DNA of 64,000 nt from Nocardia acididurans (GTDB lineage Bacteria; Actinomycetota; Actinomycetes; Mycobacteriales; Mycobacteriaceae). Below the pieces are notes generated by a model. It saw nothing but the letters and a program-made list of their open reading frames with translations. It was not told the DNA's origin and did no database searches. Numbering within the stretch: the stretch's first letter is position 1; every line of letters starts with the position of its first letter. Positions 28,659-37,077 of the stretch are shown piece after piece. The stretch covers positions 56,075-120,074 of the forward strand of contig NZ_JAERRJ010000019.1 of NCBI RefSeq assembly GCF_016741815.1, written 5' to 3'. The position numbers and the translations under genes are program-made.

Positions 28659-30938
28659 ATGACCGAACGACCGCGTGCGAATCCGCACCCCTGGTCCAAC
28701 CGCTGGGGCGAGGCCTCCCGGCGGTTACAGCGCGGGGCGCAGCCGTGGGCTACCGCGCGCCGTGAGGCTCACGTCCCCCACCCCGAACCCCACAAGGCAA
28801 CCTCGATGCCGGGCTCCGACATGTTCCCTGACGACGAACCCACCAGTGGACGCTCACGCCCGAGTGTGCGCCGCCTCGGCCAAGGTCTGCTGCCGATGCC
28901 CAAGGTCGCCACCCGCGACCCGCAAGCCGCCATCCTTACCGACCCGGACGTGCCCGAACACAAACGGCTGTGCTGGCAATGCCAGCACCCTGTCGGCCGC
29001 GCCAGCGACGACACCCCCGCCGCCACCACCGGCAGCTGCGCCACCTGCGGCTCGGCCTTCAACTTCCGGCCCACTCTCGAACCCGGTGACCTGATCGCCG
29101 ACCAGTACGAGATCCGCGGGTGTATCGCCCACGGCGGCCTGGGCTGGATCTACCTCGCCATCGACCACAATGTCAGCGACCGCTGGGTCGTGCTCAAAGG
29201 CCTGCAGAACCCCCAGGATTTCGAAGCGCACGTGGTCGCCCTGGCCGAACGACAGTTCCTGTCCGAGATGAACTTCCCCGGCATCGTCAAGATCTTCAAC
29301 TTCGTCAAGCACCGCACGACCCGCGAAACACCCGACGGCTACATCATCATGGAGTTCGTCGGCGGGCTCTCGCTCAAACACTTACTCGACCAGCGCACAC
29401 CCGAGCGCCTCCCGGTCGCCGAAGCATTGGCCTACCTGATGGAAGTGCTGCCCGCCCTGGACTACCTACACTCGTTCGGGCTGGCCTACAACGACCTCAA
29501 ACCCGACAACATCATGGTCAGCGAAGACGAGGTCAAACTCATCGACCTCGGCGCGGTCGCCGCGATGGACTCCTATGGCGCCATCTACGGCACCCCCGGA
29601 TTCATGGCACCCGAGATCACCGACACCGGCCCCACCGTCGCCAGCGACATCTACACCGTCGGACGCACCCTCGCGGTGCTGATCCTGCCCATCGCCGCGC
29701 GCACCGACGAACTCCCCGACCCACTGGACGCACCGCTGCTACAACGCTTCCCGTCCCTGCACCGGTTGCTGCGCCGGGCCCTGCACCCCGACCCCGCCCG
29801 CCGCTTCCCCTCCGCCCAGGCCATGTACACCCAAATGGCCGGCGTCTTGCGCACCGTCCTGGCCCACGACACCCACCAGCAACATCCCCAGATCTCGAGC
29901 GAGTTCAGCGCCCCACGCGGCGATTTCGGCATGCACAGCCTCGTCGCGCCCCTGGACACCATGACCGACGGCACCCCGCGTCCGACTGTGCTCGATCCGC
30001 GTGACATCGTCACCGCGCTCCCGGTTCCACTGCTCGACATCGAAGACCCCTGCGCCGATCTGCTCTCCCCCCTGCTGCACGCCTCACCCGCCCACGTCCT
30101 CGACACCCTGCGCCACCACCAGGACCACATCGGCACCGGATCGATCTGCGCACCGCCTTCCTACGCCCATGAAGCCACCCTGATCGCCGTGCGCGCCCAC
30201 CTCGACCGCGGTGACACCGACACCGCCCGGGACCTGCTCGCCGTGCTGCGGACCGCACCCCCGGACTGGCGAACCGACTGGTTCGACGGTGTCCTGGCGC
30301 TGCTCTGTCACGACTATCAGCACGCACACCGATACTTCGACACCGTTCACGACATCCTGCCGGGCGAGATCACCGCCGCCCTGGCTCTCGCGGTCACGGC
30401 CGAACTCCACGCCCAAGGTTCGAACGACACCGAGTGGGCGAGCCTTGCCCGCCGGCACTATCGCACGGCATGGCGCACCAATCACGCCATGGTCAGCGCC
30501 GCGTTCGGCCTCGCACGCCACTTCGACACCGCCACACAGCCCCTGGCCGCCGTGGCCGTCCTCGACGAGGTGCCCGAGAACTCGCGCTGGTACAGCCTGG
30601 CCCGGCTCAGCGCCGCGATGCTCCTCGTGATGCGCGCGCCCGCACACCTGACCGCGGCCGACCTGCATGAAGCAGCCGAACGGGCCCGCGCTCATTCCGA
30701 CGATCCGCGCGCACTGCCCAGTCGCGTCCTGATCACCGCCGCGGCACTGGCCTGGCTGCACAGCACCGGCGAGCACACACCGGCGAGCACACTGTTCGGC
30801 TCACCCATGACCGACACCGGACTGCGCCGTGAACTCGAAAACGGGTTACGTGCCCTGGCCGCGACCGCCCCGAACCGATGGCACCGCTACAACCTCGTCG
30901 ACCTCGCCAACCTCGTGCGCCCCCGCACCTGGTGGTGA
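28659..30938 (+). CDS. pknG: PknG-type serine/threonine protein kinase
   Basis: The protein is 759 aa (mycobacterial PknG is about 750). ATG 28659 is preceded by GGAAGG; ATGs at 28623 and 28806 are alternatives. Domain order matches PknG. A rubredoxin-like zinc site has Cys105/108 and Cys127/130. The kinase domain follows, with Lys180 in VVLKG, catalytic Asp279 in YNDLKPDN and metal-binding Asp296 in IDLG; IAHGGLGW is the Gly-rich loop. The last 350 residues are TPR-like. PknG is a soluble kinase that senses amino-acid availability and phosphorylates GarA/OdhI, which otherwise inhibits 2-oxoglutarate dehydrogenase and NAD-GDH. All catalytic residues are present. Confidence 0.94.
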   Translation: MTERPRANPHPWSNRWGEASRRLQRGAQPWATARREAHVPHPEPHKATSMPGSDMFPDDEPTSGRSRPSVRRLGQGLLPMPKVATRDPQAAILTDPDVPEHKRLCWQCQHPVGRASDDTPAATTGSCATCGSAFNFRPTLEPGDLIADQYEIRGCIAHGGLGWIYLAIDHNVSDRWVVLKGLQNPQDFEAHVVALAERQFLSEMNFPGIVKIFNFVKHRTTRETPDGYIIMEFVGGLSLKHLLDQRTPERLPVAEALAYLMEVLPALDYLHSFGLAYNDLKPDNIMVSEDEVKLIDLGAVAAMDSYGAIYGTPGFMAPEITDTGPTVASDIYTVGRTLAVLILPIAARTDELPDPLDAPLLQRFPSLHRLLRRALHPDPARRFPSAQAMYTQMAGVLRTVLAHDTHQQHPQISSEFSAPRGDFGMHSLVAPLDTMTDGTPRPTVLDPRDIVTALPVPLLDIEDPCADLLSPLLHASPAHVLDTLRHHQDHIGTGSICAPPSYAHEATLIAVRAHLDRGDTDTARDLLAVLRTAPPDWRTDWFDGVLALLCHDYQHAHRYFDTVHDILPGEITAALALAVTAELHAQGSNDTEWASLARRHYRTAWRTNHAMVSAAFGLARHFDTATQPLAAVAVLDEVPENSRWYSLARLSAAMLLVMRAPAHLTAADLHEAAERARAHSDDPRALPSRVLITAAALAWLHSTGEHTPASTLFGSPMTDTGLRRELENGLRALAATAPNRWHRYNLVDLANLVRPRTWW

Positions 30939-30944
30939 ACCCCC

Positions 30945-31289
30945 TCACCCGCGGCGGCGCACCGCCAGCACCACGAACGCACACAACGGGATCGACAACC
31001 ACCACCAACTGCCGGTCAACAGCAGCAACCCGAGCGCCACGACGGCCATCCCCGCCGCCACCACCAGTTGCGCCGAGGAACGGGTCAGATTCGGCACGTC
31101 GCCACCGTAGCCGGGCAGATCCAGGAAGATGTCGGCGAGTTGGCCGCGAGTGCGCGCCGCGCCGACCCGCATGCACCGCTCGTCGAACTCACCGGCGTCC
31201 AAACGGCCCTCGACCAGATGCGCCGACAACTCCTGCAGCGCGCGCTCACGCTCCATCGCGCTGAGCCGCGATTCGAACGGCGAAACCAT
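30945..31289 (-). CDS. DUF1707 small membrane protein
   Basis: The protein is 114 aa from ATG 31289 (GTG 31292 also possible), read leftward. The N-terminal half fits DUF1707: RERALQELSAHLVEGRLDAGEFDER followed by AARTRGQLADIFLDLPG. In split view these are an initial helix, a GRLDAGEFDER core and a second helix. Two close hydrophobic helices follow at about 74-110, then RRRG. DUF1707 proteins are common small membrane proteins in actinobacteria with unclear roles. It is convergent with pknG, with a 6-bp gap. Confidence 0.8.
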   Translation of the reverse strand: MVSPFESRLSAMERERALQELSAHLVEGRLDAGEFDERCMRVGAARTRGQLADIFLDLPGYGGDVPNLTRSSAQLVVAAGMAVVALGLLLLTGSWWWLSIPLCAFVVLAVRRRG

Positions 31290-31322
31290 CACCCAAGATT
31301 AAGGACGCTCACTTACGACCGA

Positions 31323-31338
31323 TTCCCACTGGCGGGAG
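31323..31338. promoter_or_regulatory. Palindrome-like TTCCCA-N4-CGGGAG
   Basis: This is a one- to two-mismatch copy of the recurrent palindrome (centre CTGG) in the divergent gap between the DUF1707 gene (34 bp away) and the MerR gene (124 bp away). Confidence 0.4.
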
Positions 31339-31461
31339 GCCTATTACGAGCGGAACCCACGACCGGCCCCATAGTCAATGGATCGCCATTCAAGTGCGCA
31401 TACGTGCCATCGTCACAGACGACAATCGTCGTTTGCCCGTGGATATGGTTTGCTTGATGTT

Positions 31462-32193
31462 ATGGCCACAGCGGAGTACACCATCGATGAACTGGCGCGC
31501 GAAGCAGGTACCACCGTGCGCAGTCTGCGGGTGTACCACGAACGAGGAGTCCTGCCTCCTCCCCAGGTCAAAGGCCGAACCGGCTACTACGGCCACGACC
31601 ATCTCGCACGGGTCCGCACCATCGGCAGACTTCTCGAACGCGGTATCAAACTCAACGGAATCCGTGAGCTTCTCGAAGCTTGGGACCGCGGCGACGACCT
31701 CGGCGACGTGCTCGGCGTCTCCGACAGCGAGGGCACACCAACCCAAGCGCCGACGGCCGACGGCACAATCTCCGCGGTCGACCTGCAGGAACGATTCGAC
31801 GACGTCCCCAACGCGCTGGCCCGCGTCGTCGCCCTCGGACTGTACGAGCCCCTCGATGCCACGACGTACCGCCTGGCCGACTGGCAACTGGTGCGCTCGC
31901 TGGACCAACTGATCGCGATCGGCGTCTCGGCCACCGAGGCCATCACCGAGATCGAACGCCTCAGCGCCGACTGCGACCGCGTCGCACACCGCTTCTTCGA
32001 CCTGTTACGACGCACCGTCTGGGAAACCTACCGCGCCTCCGACCACACCCCCGCCGACCGCGCCGCTCTGATCGACCAACTCGACCGGGCCCGCACCATC
32101 CCCGGCCAGCTCGCCGCGGACATCACGACCCGCCTGGTCACCCGATCCTTCGACCTCGACACCGAACTGGCCGAAGCCGTCTCCGACAGCTAA
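31462..32193 (+). CDS. MerR-family transcriptional regulator
   Basis: The protein is 243 aa, from ATG 31462; the open frame upstream is not needed. The N-terminal winged helix-turn-helix is typical: YTIDELAREAGTTVRSLRVY, then RGVLPPP and GYYGHDHLARVRTIGRLLERG. The remaining 165 residues form a longer effector or dimerisation part without conserved Cys, so metal sensing is unlikely. It could bind a small molecule. An A-box motif and a TTCCCA palindrome lie just downstream of it, ahead of the next gene, making it a candidate regulator of that gene. Divergent from the DUF1707 gene. Confidence 0.85.
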   Translation: MATAEYTIDELAREAGTTVRSLRVYHERGVLPPPQVKGRTGYYGHDHLARVRTIGRLLERGIKLNGIRELLEAWDRGDDLGDVLGVSDSEGTPTQAPTADGTISAVDLQERFDDVPNALARVVALGLYEPLDATTYRLADWQLVRSLDQLIAIGVSATEAITEIERLSADCDRVAHRFFDLLRRTVWETYRASDHTPADRAALIDQLDRARTIPGQLAADITTRLVTRSFDLDTELAEAVSDS

Positions 32194-32205
32194 CCACCCG
32201 ACCGC

Positions 32206-32219
32206 TCCCACCGGTGGGA
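32206..32219. promoter_or_regulatory. Palindrome TCCCA-N4-TGGGA downstream of MerR gene
   Basis: This is a perfect 5-bp repeat with centre CCGG, extended by a matching flanking G/C. It starts 12 bp after the MerR stop, in the long leader before the DHFR-family gene. Confidence 0.5.
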
Positions 32220-32241
32220 CGGCCCCCACCATCAACCGCCA

Positions 32242-32260
32242 AGTAACGGTACATTGTTTA
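32242..32260 (+). promoter_or_regulatory. A-box motif (AGTAACGGTACATTGTTTA)
   Basis: The core AACGGTACATT occurs between the MerR gene and the DHFR-family gene, about 205 bp before the latter's start. It is the best-conserved copy relative to the permease site. Confidence 0.5.
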
Positions 32261-32335
32261 AGTGTCCGATTGTGGTTCGGGACCTCCGGCCCGGCCCACC
32301 TCGTCACACACCCGTTCCGACGACGACGTCGAACT

Positions 32336-32404
32336 CATCAGCAGTGCCCGCGGGGTCCACATAGGTACTACCTACCTACGAAGACCCCTCGGGCACTGCT
32401 GATG
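32336..32404. repeat. 22-bp inverted repeat (long hairpin) in the leader of the DHFR-family gene
   Basis: The left arm at 32336-32357 pairs with the right arm at 32383-32404 at 21 of 22 positions. The 25-base loop itself contains a small palindrome TAGGTA-C-TACCTA. The arms contain AGCAGTGCCCG and CGGGCACTGCT. The right arm ends about 45 bp before the ribosome-binding site of the gene at 32466. It could be an attenuator-type terminator, a regulatory RNA hairpin, or the end of an earlier transcript. No T-run follows. Confidence 0.75.
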
Positions 32405-32465
32405 TGCGCGGACCCTCGGCTGATCGACAATGCAGATCAGACGAGTGCAGGAGGTTGACACCGCG

Positions 32466-33035
32466 ATGGGGAGAATTTCGCTGTGGATGCAGATATCGCT
32501 GGACGGTATCGCGGACACCCAGGACGCCACGCCCTGGCCGATCATCGACGAGGAACTCCACGCGCCGTTCCTCGAGGAACTCTGCGACGCGGACGTCTTC
32601 ATCCACGGGCGCAGAACCTACGAGCTGATGGCCTCCTTCTGGCCCACAGCAGATACCGAACCCGCCATCTCGGAGTTCTACATCGACTTCGCGCGATGCT
32701 GGAAGAAGACCGCCAAACTCGTCGTGTCCCGCACCCTCGACGTCGTCGACTGGAACACCCGAGTCGTGCGCGGTGACCCAGTCGCCGAGATCGCCGCCCT
32801 GCGCACCCAACCCGACTGCACCGCAGTGGTTTTCGGAGGACTCCGCACCGCGGCAACCCTCATGCGACACGGACTCGTCGACGACTACCAACTGTTCATC
32901 CACCCCGTGATCCTCGGCGACGGCGAACCGCTACTGGCCCCCTCGCAACGACACCACGACCTGGAACTGGTCGACACCTCCACCTACGACAGCGGAGTCG
33001 TCCGCGTCCACTACCGCCACCCGGCACCCCACTGA
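32466..33035 (+). CDS. Dihydrofolate reductase / RibD C-terminal family protein
   Basis: The protein is 189 aa. ATG 32466 has GGAGG at the right distance, favouring it over the in-frame ATG at 32430. It shows the RibD C-terminal / DHFR-like pattern: ISLDGIAD near the start, a middle segment ADVFIHGRRTYELMASFW, then KLVVSRTL, VFGGLRTAATLMRHGLVDDYQLFIHPVILGDG and a short end. In that last stretch the GG and HPVILG are the family landmarks. These NADPH-dependent reductases have varied substrates; the substrate here is unknown. It lies downstream of a MerR regulator, an A-box, a TTCCCA palindrome and a long hairpin, so its expression is probably conditional. Confidence 0.85.
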   Translation: MGRISLWMQISLDGIADTQDATPWPIIDEELHAPFLEELCDADVFIHGRRTYELMASFWPTADTEPAISEFYIDFARCWKKTAKLVVSRTLDVVDWNTRVVRGDPVAEIAALRTQPDCTAVVFGGLRTAATLMRHGLVDDYQLFIHPVILGDGEPLLAPSQRHHDLELVDTSTYDSGVVRVHYRHPAPH

Positions 33036-33061
33036 CCGCACGACCGCGATCACGGCCCGCC

Positions 33062-33075
33062 TCCCAGCAGCGGGA
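33062..33075. promoter_or_regulatory. Palindrome-like TCCCA-N4-CGGGA
   Basis: This is a one-mismatch copy of the recurrent palindrome 26 bp after the stop at 33035. The next possible coding unit is the mini-frame pair at 33213-33313, about 138 bp downstream. Confidence 0.35.
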
Positions 33076-33132
33076 ATATCGCACACTGATACCGACTCGG
33101 CGCCTCATCAGCAACCACGGGTCACCTCTGAA

Positions 33133-33180
33133 GGGGGTTCAGGCGGGTCGGTGCCCCGTAACCGACCCGTCTGAGCCCCC
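33133..33180. terminator. 20-bp hairpin before the iteron region
   Basis: The arm at 33133-33152 pairs with 33161-33180 at 18 of 20 positions, with an 8-base loop (GCCCCGTA). This very stable GC-rich stem could end transcription from the DHFR-family gene and insulate the replication origin. No U-tract follows. Confidence 0.6.
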
Positions 33181-33212
33181 TGAGTGTTCTCCACCCGAAA
33201 GGCACCACCTCG

Positions 33213-33313
33213 ATGCTCCCCTCCGGCTCCTCGACCCCGGGCTCAGCACCCTGATGTCCTTGCTGGGCATAGCCCTGTCCCTGGGCAGCTCCGTTCTGGG
33301 CTTCCTCGGCTGA
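33213..33313 (+). CDS. Possible pair of mini-genes, 13 aa and 19 aa (hydrophobic peptide)
   Basis: Two tiny frames overlap as TGATG. The first (33213-33254) gives MLPSGSSTPGSAP. The second (33254-33313) gives MSLLGIALSLGSSVLGFLG, a hydrophobic, probably amphipathic helix. A GAAAGG lies about 12 bases before the first ATG, which is rather far. The unit sits between a stable hairpin and the first iteron. A membrane-active peptide such as a small toxin would fit a plasmid maintenance role, but chance occurrence is quite possible at this length. Confidence 0.25.
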
Positions 33314-33354
33314 CGACACCCCCACTCCCGGCAACCGGCACCCCACCTGTCGGC

Positions 33355-35129
33355 ACGCATTTCTCAGCGACCTGCGGACCCGCAAAGCAGCCGCGCCGAC
33401 CGGCCGAGGCAGGGGGAGAGGCCGACCTCGGCGAAACGACCGCCCCACCACCCGGGTCGTCCAGACCGCGCCCGGTCGAGTCGGCTTCGTATGCGCGCAG
33501 CCTGTACCGCCTCGGGTGCCTTCATCGTCGGCCCCGGCACGCATAACAAGCCGACCCCCCACCGGAGGGGTGGCGTCGGGACCTGGTCATGCCGTCATAC
33601 CGCGGCGCTGCCGGCCGGTCCACGTCCCATATGGTCGGCTTCGTATGCGCACGACGTACCACGCATTACCAGCCGACCCCCGCGCCCGGGTTGGACGCAC
33701 GCTCGCGCATTTCTCGCCGACCCCACCGCCGCGTACACACCCATCGCGCCCCAGCTGATCAGACCTTTCATCAAGGCAACCGGCCCTGGATACGGTCAGG
33801 GTCGGCGAGAAATGCGCGCAAGTACCGAACCCTCGGCGCACGCATAACAAGCCGACTGTGCACGTCACGGGCCTGATCGACGGCCCCGAGGCAGCCGCTC
33901 GAGAGCACACCTGTTCACTTCCATCCCGCGAGCGTCCGAGTATCCGCGCATATCTTGCCGACCCGCCGACTCTCCTCCGCCCTGCCCGATCCGTCGCCGA
34001 CCTCGACAGGTGACCTCGCGTCGACGCACGCATTTCTCACCGACCAGAACCTCGCCACAGGCTGCCCGACGCGGGTGCGCAGCGGGCCGAACGCACCCGG
34101 TCGGCAAGAAATGCGTGAACTCGGTCCGCCAGTTATGCGTGCCACGCCGCAGCCACGCCGAGTGCGAGCGCCCGGTCGCAGGTCGCCGGTCGGCTTCGTA
34201 TGTGTGGGCGCGCCGAGAGGGAAGCGCGGCCTGTCCGACAGGCACCGGCTGCGCATACGAAGCCGACCGAACCCCTCGCGACCAGCGACGACCATGGCCG
34301 ACAAGAGGTACCGGTCGGCTTCGTATGCGTGGTCAGTCGCCCCCGGACGCCCCGCACACCCGTTGCCCGGCACTACACATATCAAGCCGCCGCCGCAGGT
34401 CGACGCGTTGTGGCCGCAACCGACGGCGAGGGCACACGCAAACTGAACCGAGCCGTCGGTGCGCATATCTTGCCGACCGGCCACTGGACACCCCACCGAC
34501 AGTCAGCCATCCGGAGTAAATCAGCAGTTCAGAGGCAGAAACCGACATCGGCAGATCGGTCGACGACACGCGTGCCCTGCGCATTCCTTGCCGACCACAT
34601 TCAGGCGGACTACCCTGCATAAACAGGGGCGCGCGCATTTCTCGCCGACTCTGTGGATCAATCTGTGCACAACCCTGTGTATGGCCTATTTGCCCCACAC
34701 ATTTGTTGCCGACCTAGTTTCCTGGGGTTTTCGGTTTTTCCACACATTTCCTGCCGACCATCTGCGCATTAACTGCCGACCGGGCCATCGAATTATCGCA
34801 GGTCAAACGGCATAAATTTGCCCCTACAAGTAGTTATTCTTCTTGTAGAGAAAGATAACTAGTAGTAATAGGCCGCAGCCGCCTGTGGACGAACCGCAGC
34901 CGCCGGCGGTGTCCTTGCTCGCCCCTCGGCCGACATCCACGCTCTACCCACGCAGACACCAGCACCAGTCACGGCCTGTCCCTGGTCGCGGTCCTGGCGC
35001 ATCTGCGACGGCGATCGCGCCGCGCCGACGCGATCGGGTCGGCTTCTAATGCGTGCAATTCCACCGTCTCCCGTGCTCAATCTCACACCGAGCCGCATCG
35101 GCCGAGTGAATACGCATAACTTGCCGACC
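33355..35129. repeat. Iteron array A: about 25 copies of a 19-bp repeat
   Basis: The consensus is YGCGCATWTCTTGCCGACC, with variable middle bases (ATCTT, TTCTC, ACGAA, AACAA) between a fixed GCAT and GCCGACC. Forward copies begin near 33355, 33538, 33660, 33704, 33839, 33945, 34027, 34250, 34374, 34459, 34577, 34631, 34696, 34740, 34762 and 35110. Inverted copies (GGTCGGC...ATGCG) begin near 33480, 33633, 33799, 34098, 34122, 34187, 34312 and 35036, with a weak one near 35190. Spacing is irregular. The last copies flank the AT-rich segment before repA1. This is the layout of an iteron-controlled plasmid origin; the open frames crossing this stretch are artefacts of the repeats. Confidence 0.9.
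34652..34892. other. Replication origin A core: AT-rich segment with DnaA-box-like sites
   Basis: An AT-rich stretch at about 34800-34870 stands out in a very GC-rich window. It contains CTACAAG (34824-34830) pairing with CTTGTAG (34842-34848). DnaA-box-like sequences are TGTGGATCA at 34652, TGTGCACAA at 34664 and TGTGGACGA at 34884. The stretch shares order and words (CGGCAWAAA, TAGTT, TTCTT, GTAGTA) with the segment at 54515-54590 of the second replicon. It is the likely unwinding region. Confidence 0.75.
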
Positions 35130-35258
35130 GTGGCCATTATGAGAATCCGGCCGTCGCCGCCTAATCTGAAATCCGACTTCAGAAGCCTGCACGTCGGCTT
35201 CTGCGCACCCACGCCGACACGCCGACACGCCGAATGCGAGTTTGGAAGGAAACATGGA

Positions 35259-36212
35259 ATGCTAGCGCCCATGGCTCGGCCCAAACGAGATGACGCGGAG
35301 CTCGCCGCCATCGCTGCCGAGCTTCAGGCGCAGCGTGAACGAGAGCTCCAGGAAGTTGGCTACCTGGGGCGATTGTTTACCCAGTTCAGCCTGCCCTACA
35401 AGGACCCCGGCACCGACCGCACCGCCTGGGGCCGCGAGAGCGGACCGGTACGCATCACGGTCCAGCCCGGACTTCGTGTGGAGAACGGCGTCACCCGCTC
35501 CTACGGCTTCCCCTTCGGCGGCGTTCCCCGCCTAATCCTCGCCCATATCTCCACCGAAGCTGTCCTCACCGGTGAGCCGATGATCGAGCTCGGCAACTCC
35601 CAATCGGAGTACATGCGCAAAGTCGGACTCGGCCGCGCGACAGGCGGCAAAACAGGCACGATCGGCCGCTTCCAGAACCAAACAGAACGGCTGCTGCGCG
35701 CAACCATCACGATCGACTTCAAAGACAGCTACGCCCACCAACGCTCCCGCGCCATCAAACTCAGCGTCGCCAGCAACTGGGACCTGTGGTGGACCGGTGA
35801 ACGACGTGAGTCCCAGCCCTACCTGATGCCCAGCTCCATCACGCTCTCACCGGAGTTTTTCAAAGAGGTCATCGACCACCCGGTCCCGGTCGACATGAAC
35901 GTGCTCAATCTGCTGCAGTCCGCCCCCATGGCCATGGACATCTACATCTGGCTGACCTACCGCATGTTCAAGCTCGAAGACCCCATCCAACTGTCCTGGC
36001 AACTGCTCATGCTGCAGTTCGGATCCAACCTGGCCGACACCAAGCAAGGCCGATTCCAGTTCCGCCGAGACTTCTCCAAACACCTCGAATCCGTCCGCGC
36101 CTTCTACCCCGACCTACGAGTTGTCGTCGATGACAAAGCCGGACTAACGCTCTACCCCAGCCCCACCCATGTCACCAAGAAGCTCTCACGACGCCTTCGC
36201 GCAATCGACTGA
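35259..36212 (+). CDS. repA1: RepA-type plasmid replication initiator (replicon A)
   Basis: The protein is 317 aa, from ATG 35259 with AAGGAA at proper distance; ATG 35271 (MARPKRDD) is the alternative. The paralogue at 53838 has the same ML..M.RPKR beginning, supporting the earlier start. The body matches the RepA_C family of actinobacterial plasmid initiators: VGYLGRLFTQFSLPYKDPG near 35-55, PRLILAHISTEAV in the middle, and IYIWLTYRMFKLE then FQFRRDFSKHLE toward the C-terminus, which form winged-helix parts. It should bind array A and open the AT-rich segment. It diverges clearly from the second Rep in the helix regions expected to contact the repeats. Confidence 0.92.
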   Translation: MLAPMARPKRDDAELAAIAAELQAQRERELQEVGYLGRLFTQFSLPYKDPGTDRTAWGRESGPVRITVQPGLRVENGVTRSYGFPFGGVPRLILAHISTEAVLTGEPMIELGNSQSEYMRKVGLGRATGGKTGTIGRFQNQTERLLRATITIDFKDSYAHQRSRAIKLSVASNWDLWWTGERRESQPYLMPSSITLSPEFFKEVIDHPVPVDMNVLNLLQSAPMAMDIYIWLTYRMFKLEDPIQLSWQLLMLQFGSNLADTKQGRFQFRRDFSKHLESVRAFYPDLRVVVDDKAGLTLYPSPTHVTKKLSRRLRAID

Positions 36213-36572
36213 AGGCCGCCCGACCCATCGGCGGACGGGCTCCATATCCCGGACGACCACCGCCGACGGAGAAATCCAAACCGGATGGCTTCCTTGAGGA
36301 TTCGCCGCACGGACAGCGTCGAGGTTCACGAAGGCATCCTGGCAGTCGGTAAGGGCAACTAACGAGCCTGCAATGGACCGAGAGTCTCGTCGTCCGACTC
36401 TCGGAGCCGTGCTGGTGTGACGGGCACTTCTCCGAACAATCGAACCCCTGGCTTCTCGACAGTGGAGACACTCCAGCGTCGTCCGGTCGGTGACTTGTGC
36501 ACAATCGACCACCAGGCTGCCGATCGCAGCCAGCGACCCCGCCCAGCGGACCCCGAGGCAGTGAGACCATTC
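36213..36572. other. No gene seen between repA1 and the small secreted protein
   Basis: This 360-bp stretch has no frame with family features on either strand, no strong hairpin and no copy of the recurrent motifs. Confidence 0.5.
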
Positions 36573-36785
36573 ATGACGTCACGACACGTTCGAAACTTCG
36601 GCATTGTCGCCGTCCTGCTGGCGGCACCGCTGATCGCGACGGCCACCGCGGCCGCCGTACCGCTCGACCAGCAGACGTCGATCGATAGCAACGAGCCGAT
36701 CGGCGACGTATGCATTCAGCAGTGGCCGGCATCGCTGCTGTGCATACTGAGTTCGTCCGCGGGCACCAGTAGTTTCGTGGGGTAG
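36573..36785 (+). CDS. Small secreted protein, 70 aa
   Basis: From ATG 36573 the product begins MTSRHVRNFGIVAVLLAAP, a clear signal peptide (basic start, hydrophobic core, ATATAAAVP as likely cleavage zone near 25-28). The mature part is about 43 residues with two cysteines (DVCIQ and LLCIL) that could pair. No family recognised. The frame is open upstream for 52 more codons, but the signal peptide fixes the start. The Shine-Dalgarno sequence is weak. Confidence 0.55.
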   Translation: MTSRHVRNFGIVAVLLAAPLIATATAAAVPLDQQTSIDSNEPIGDVCIQQWPASLLCILSSSAGTSSFVG

Positions 36786-37077
36786 CGCACCGAGATTCGA
36801 CCCAGCGACCGTGACTCGATCGTGCCGATCCACGCGGCCAATTCGTGGTGGCATATGCCCTTTTCGACGAGATTGAGCAGTCGGGCTTTCGGGTCGGACG
36901 CTAGGCGACTCGGCATAGACGCTCATGGCGAGCGGAGCACTCGTGCTCCGGTAGCGGAGATCGCAGTACACCGCGACCTTGTCACCGTCGTCATTGAGGC
37001 CACAAAGCAGCTCGCAGTCGTCCCGGTCGGACTGGAATGTCACAGCGCAGCGAATCGTCCAGGGGTAGCATGACGTC

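Noticed and set aside
33184..34622. Many overlapping open frames in the iteron region
   Set aside because: They are produced by the repeated units and high GC; none has a ribosome-binding site plus family features.
33355..35129. CRISPR array
   Set aside because: The repeats are only about 19 bp, occur in both orientations with irregular spacing, and adjoin a Rep gene and AT-rich segment. No cas genes.
36716..36916. Leftward 66-codon frame with a weak helix-turn-helix look
   Set aside because: It overlaps the end of the secreted protein gene, has no ribosome-binding site, and the similarity is too slight.
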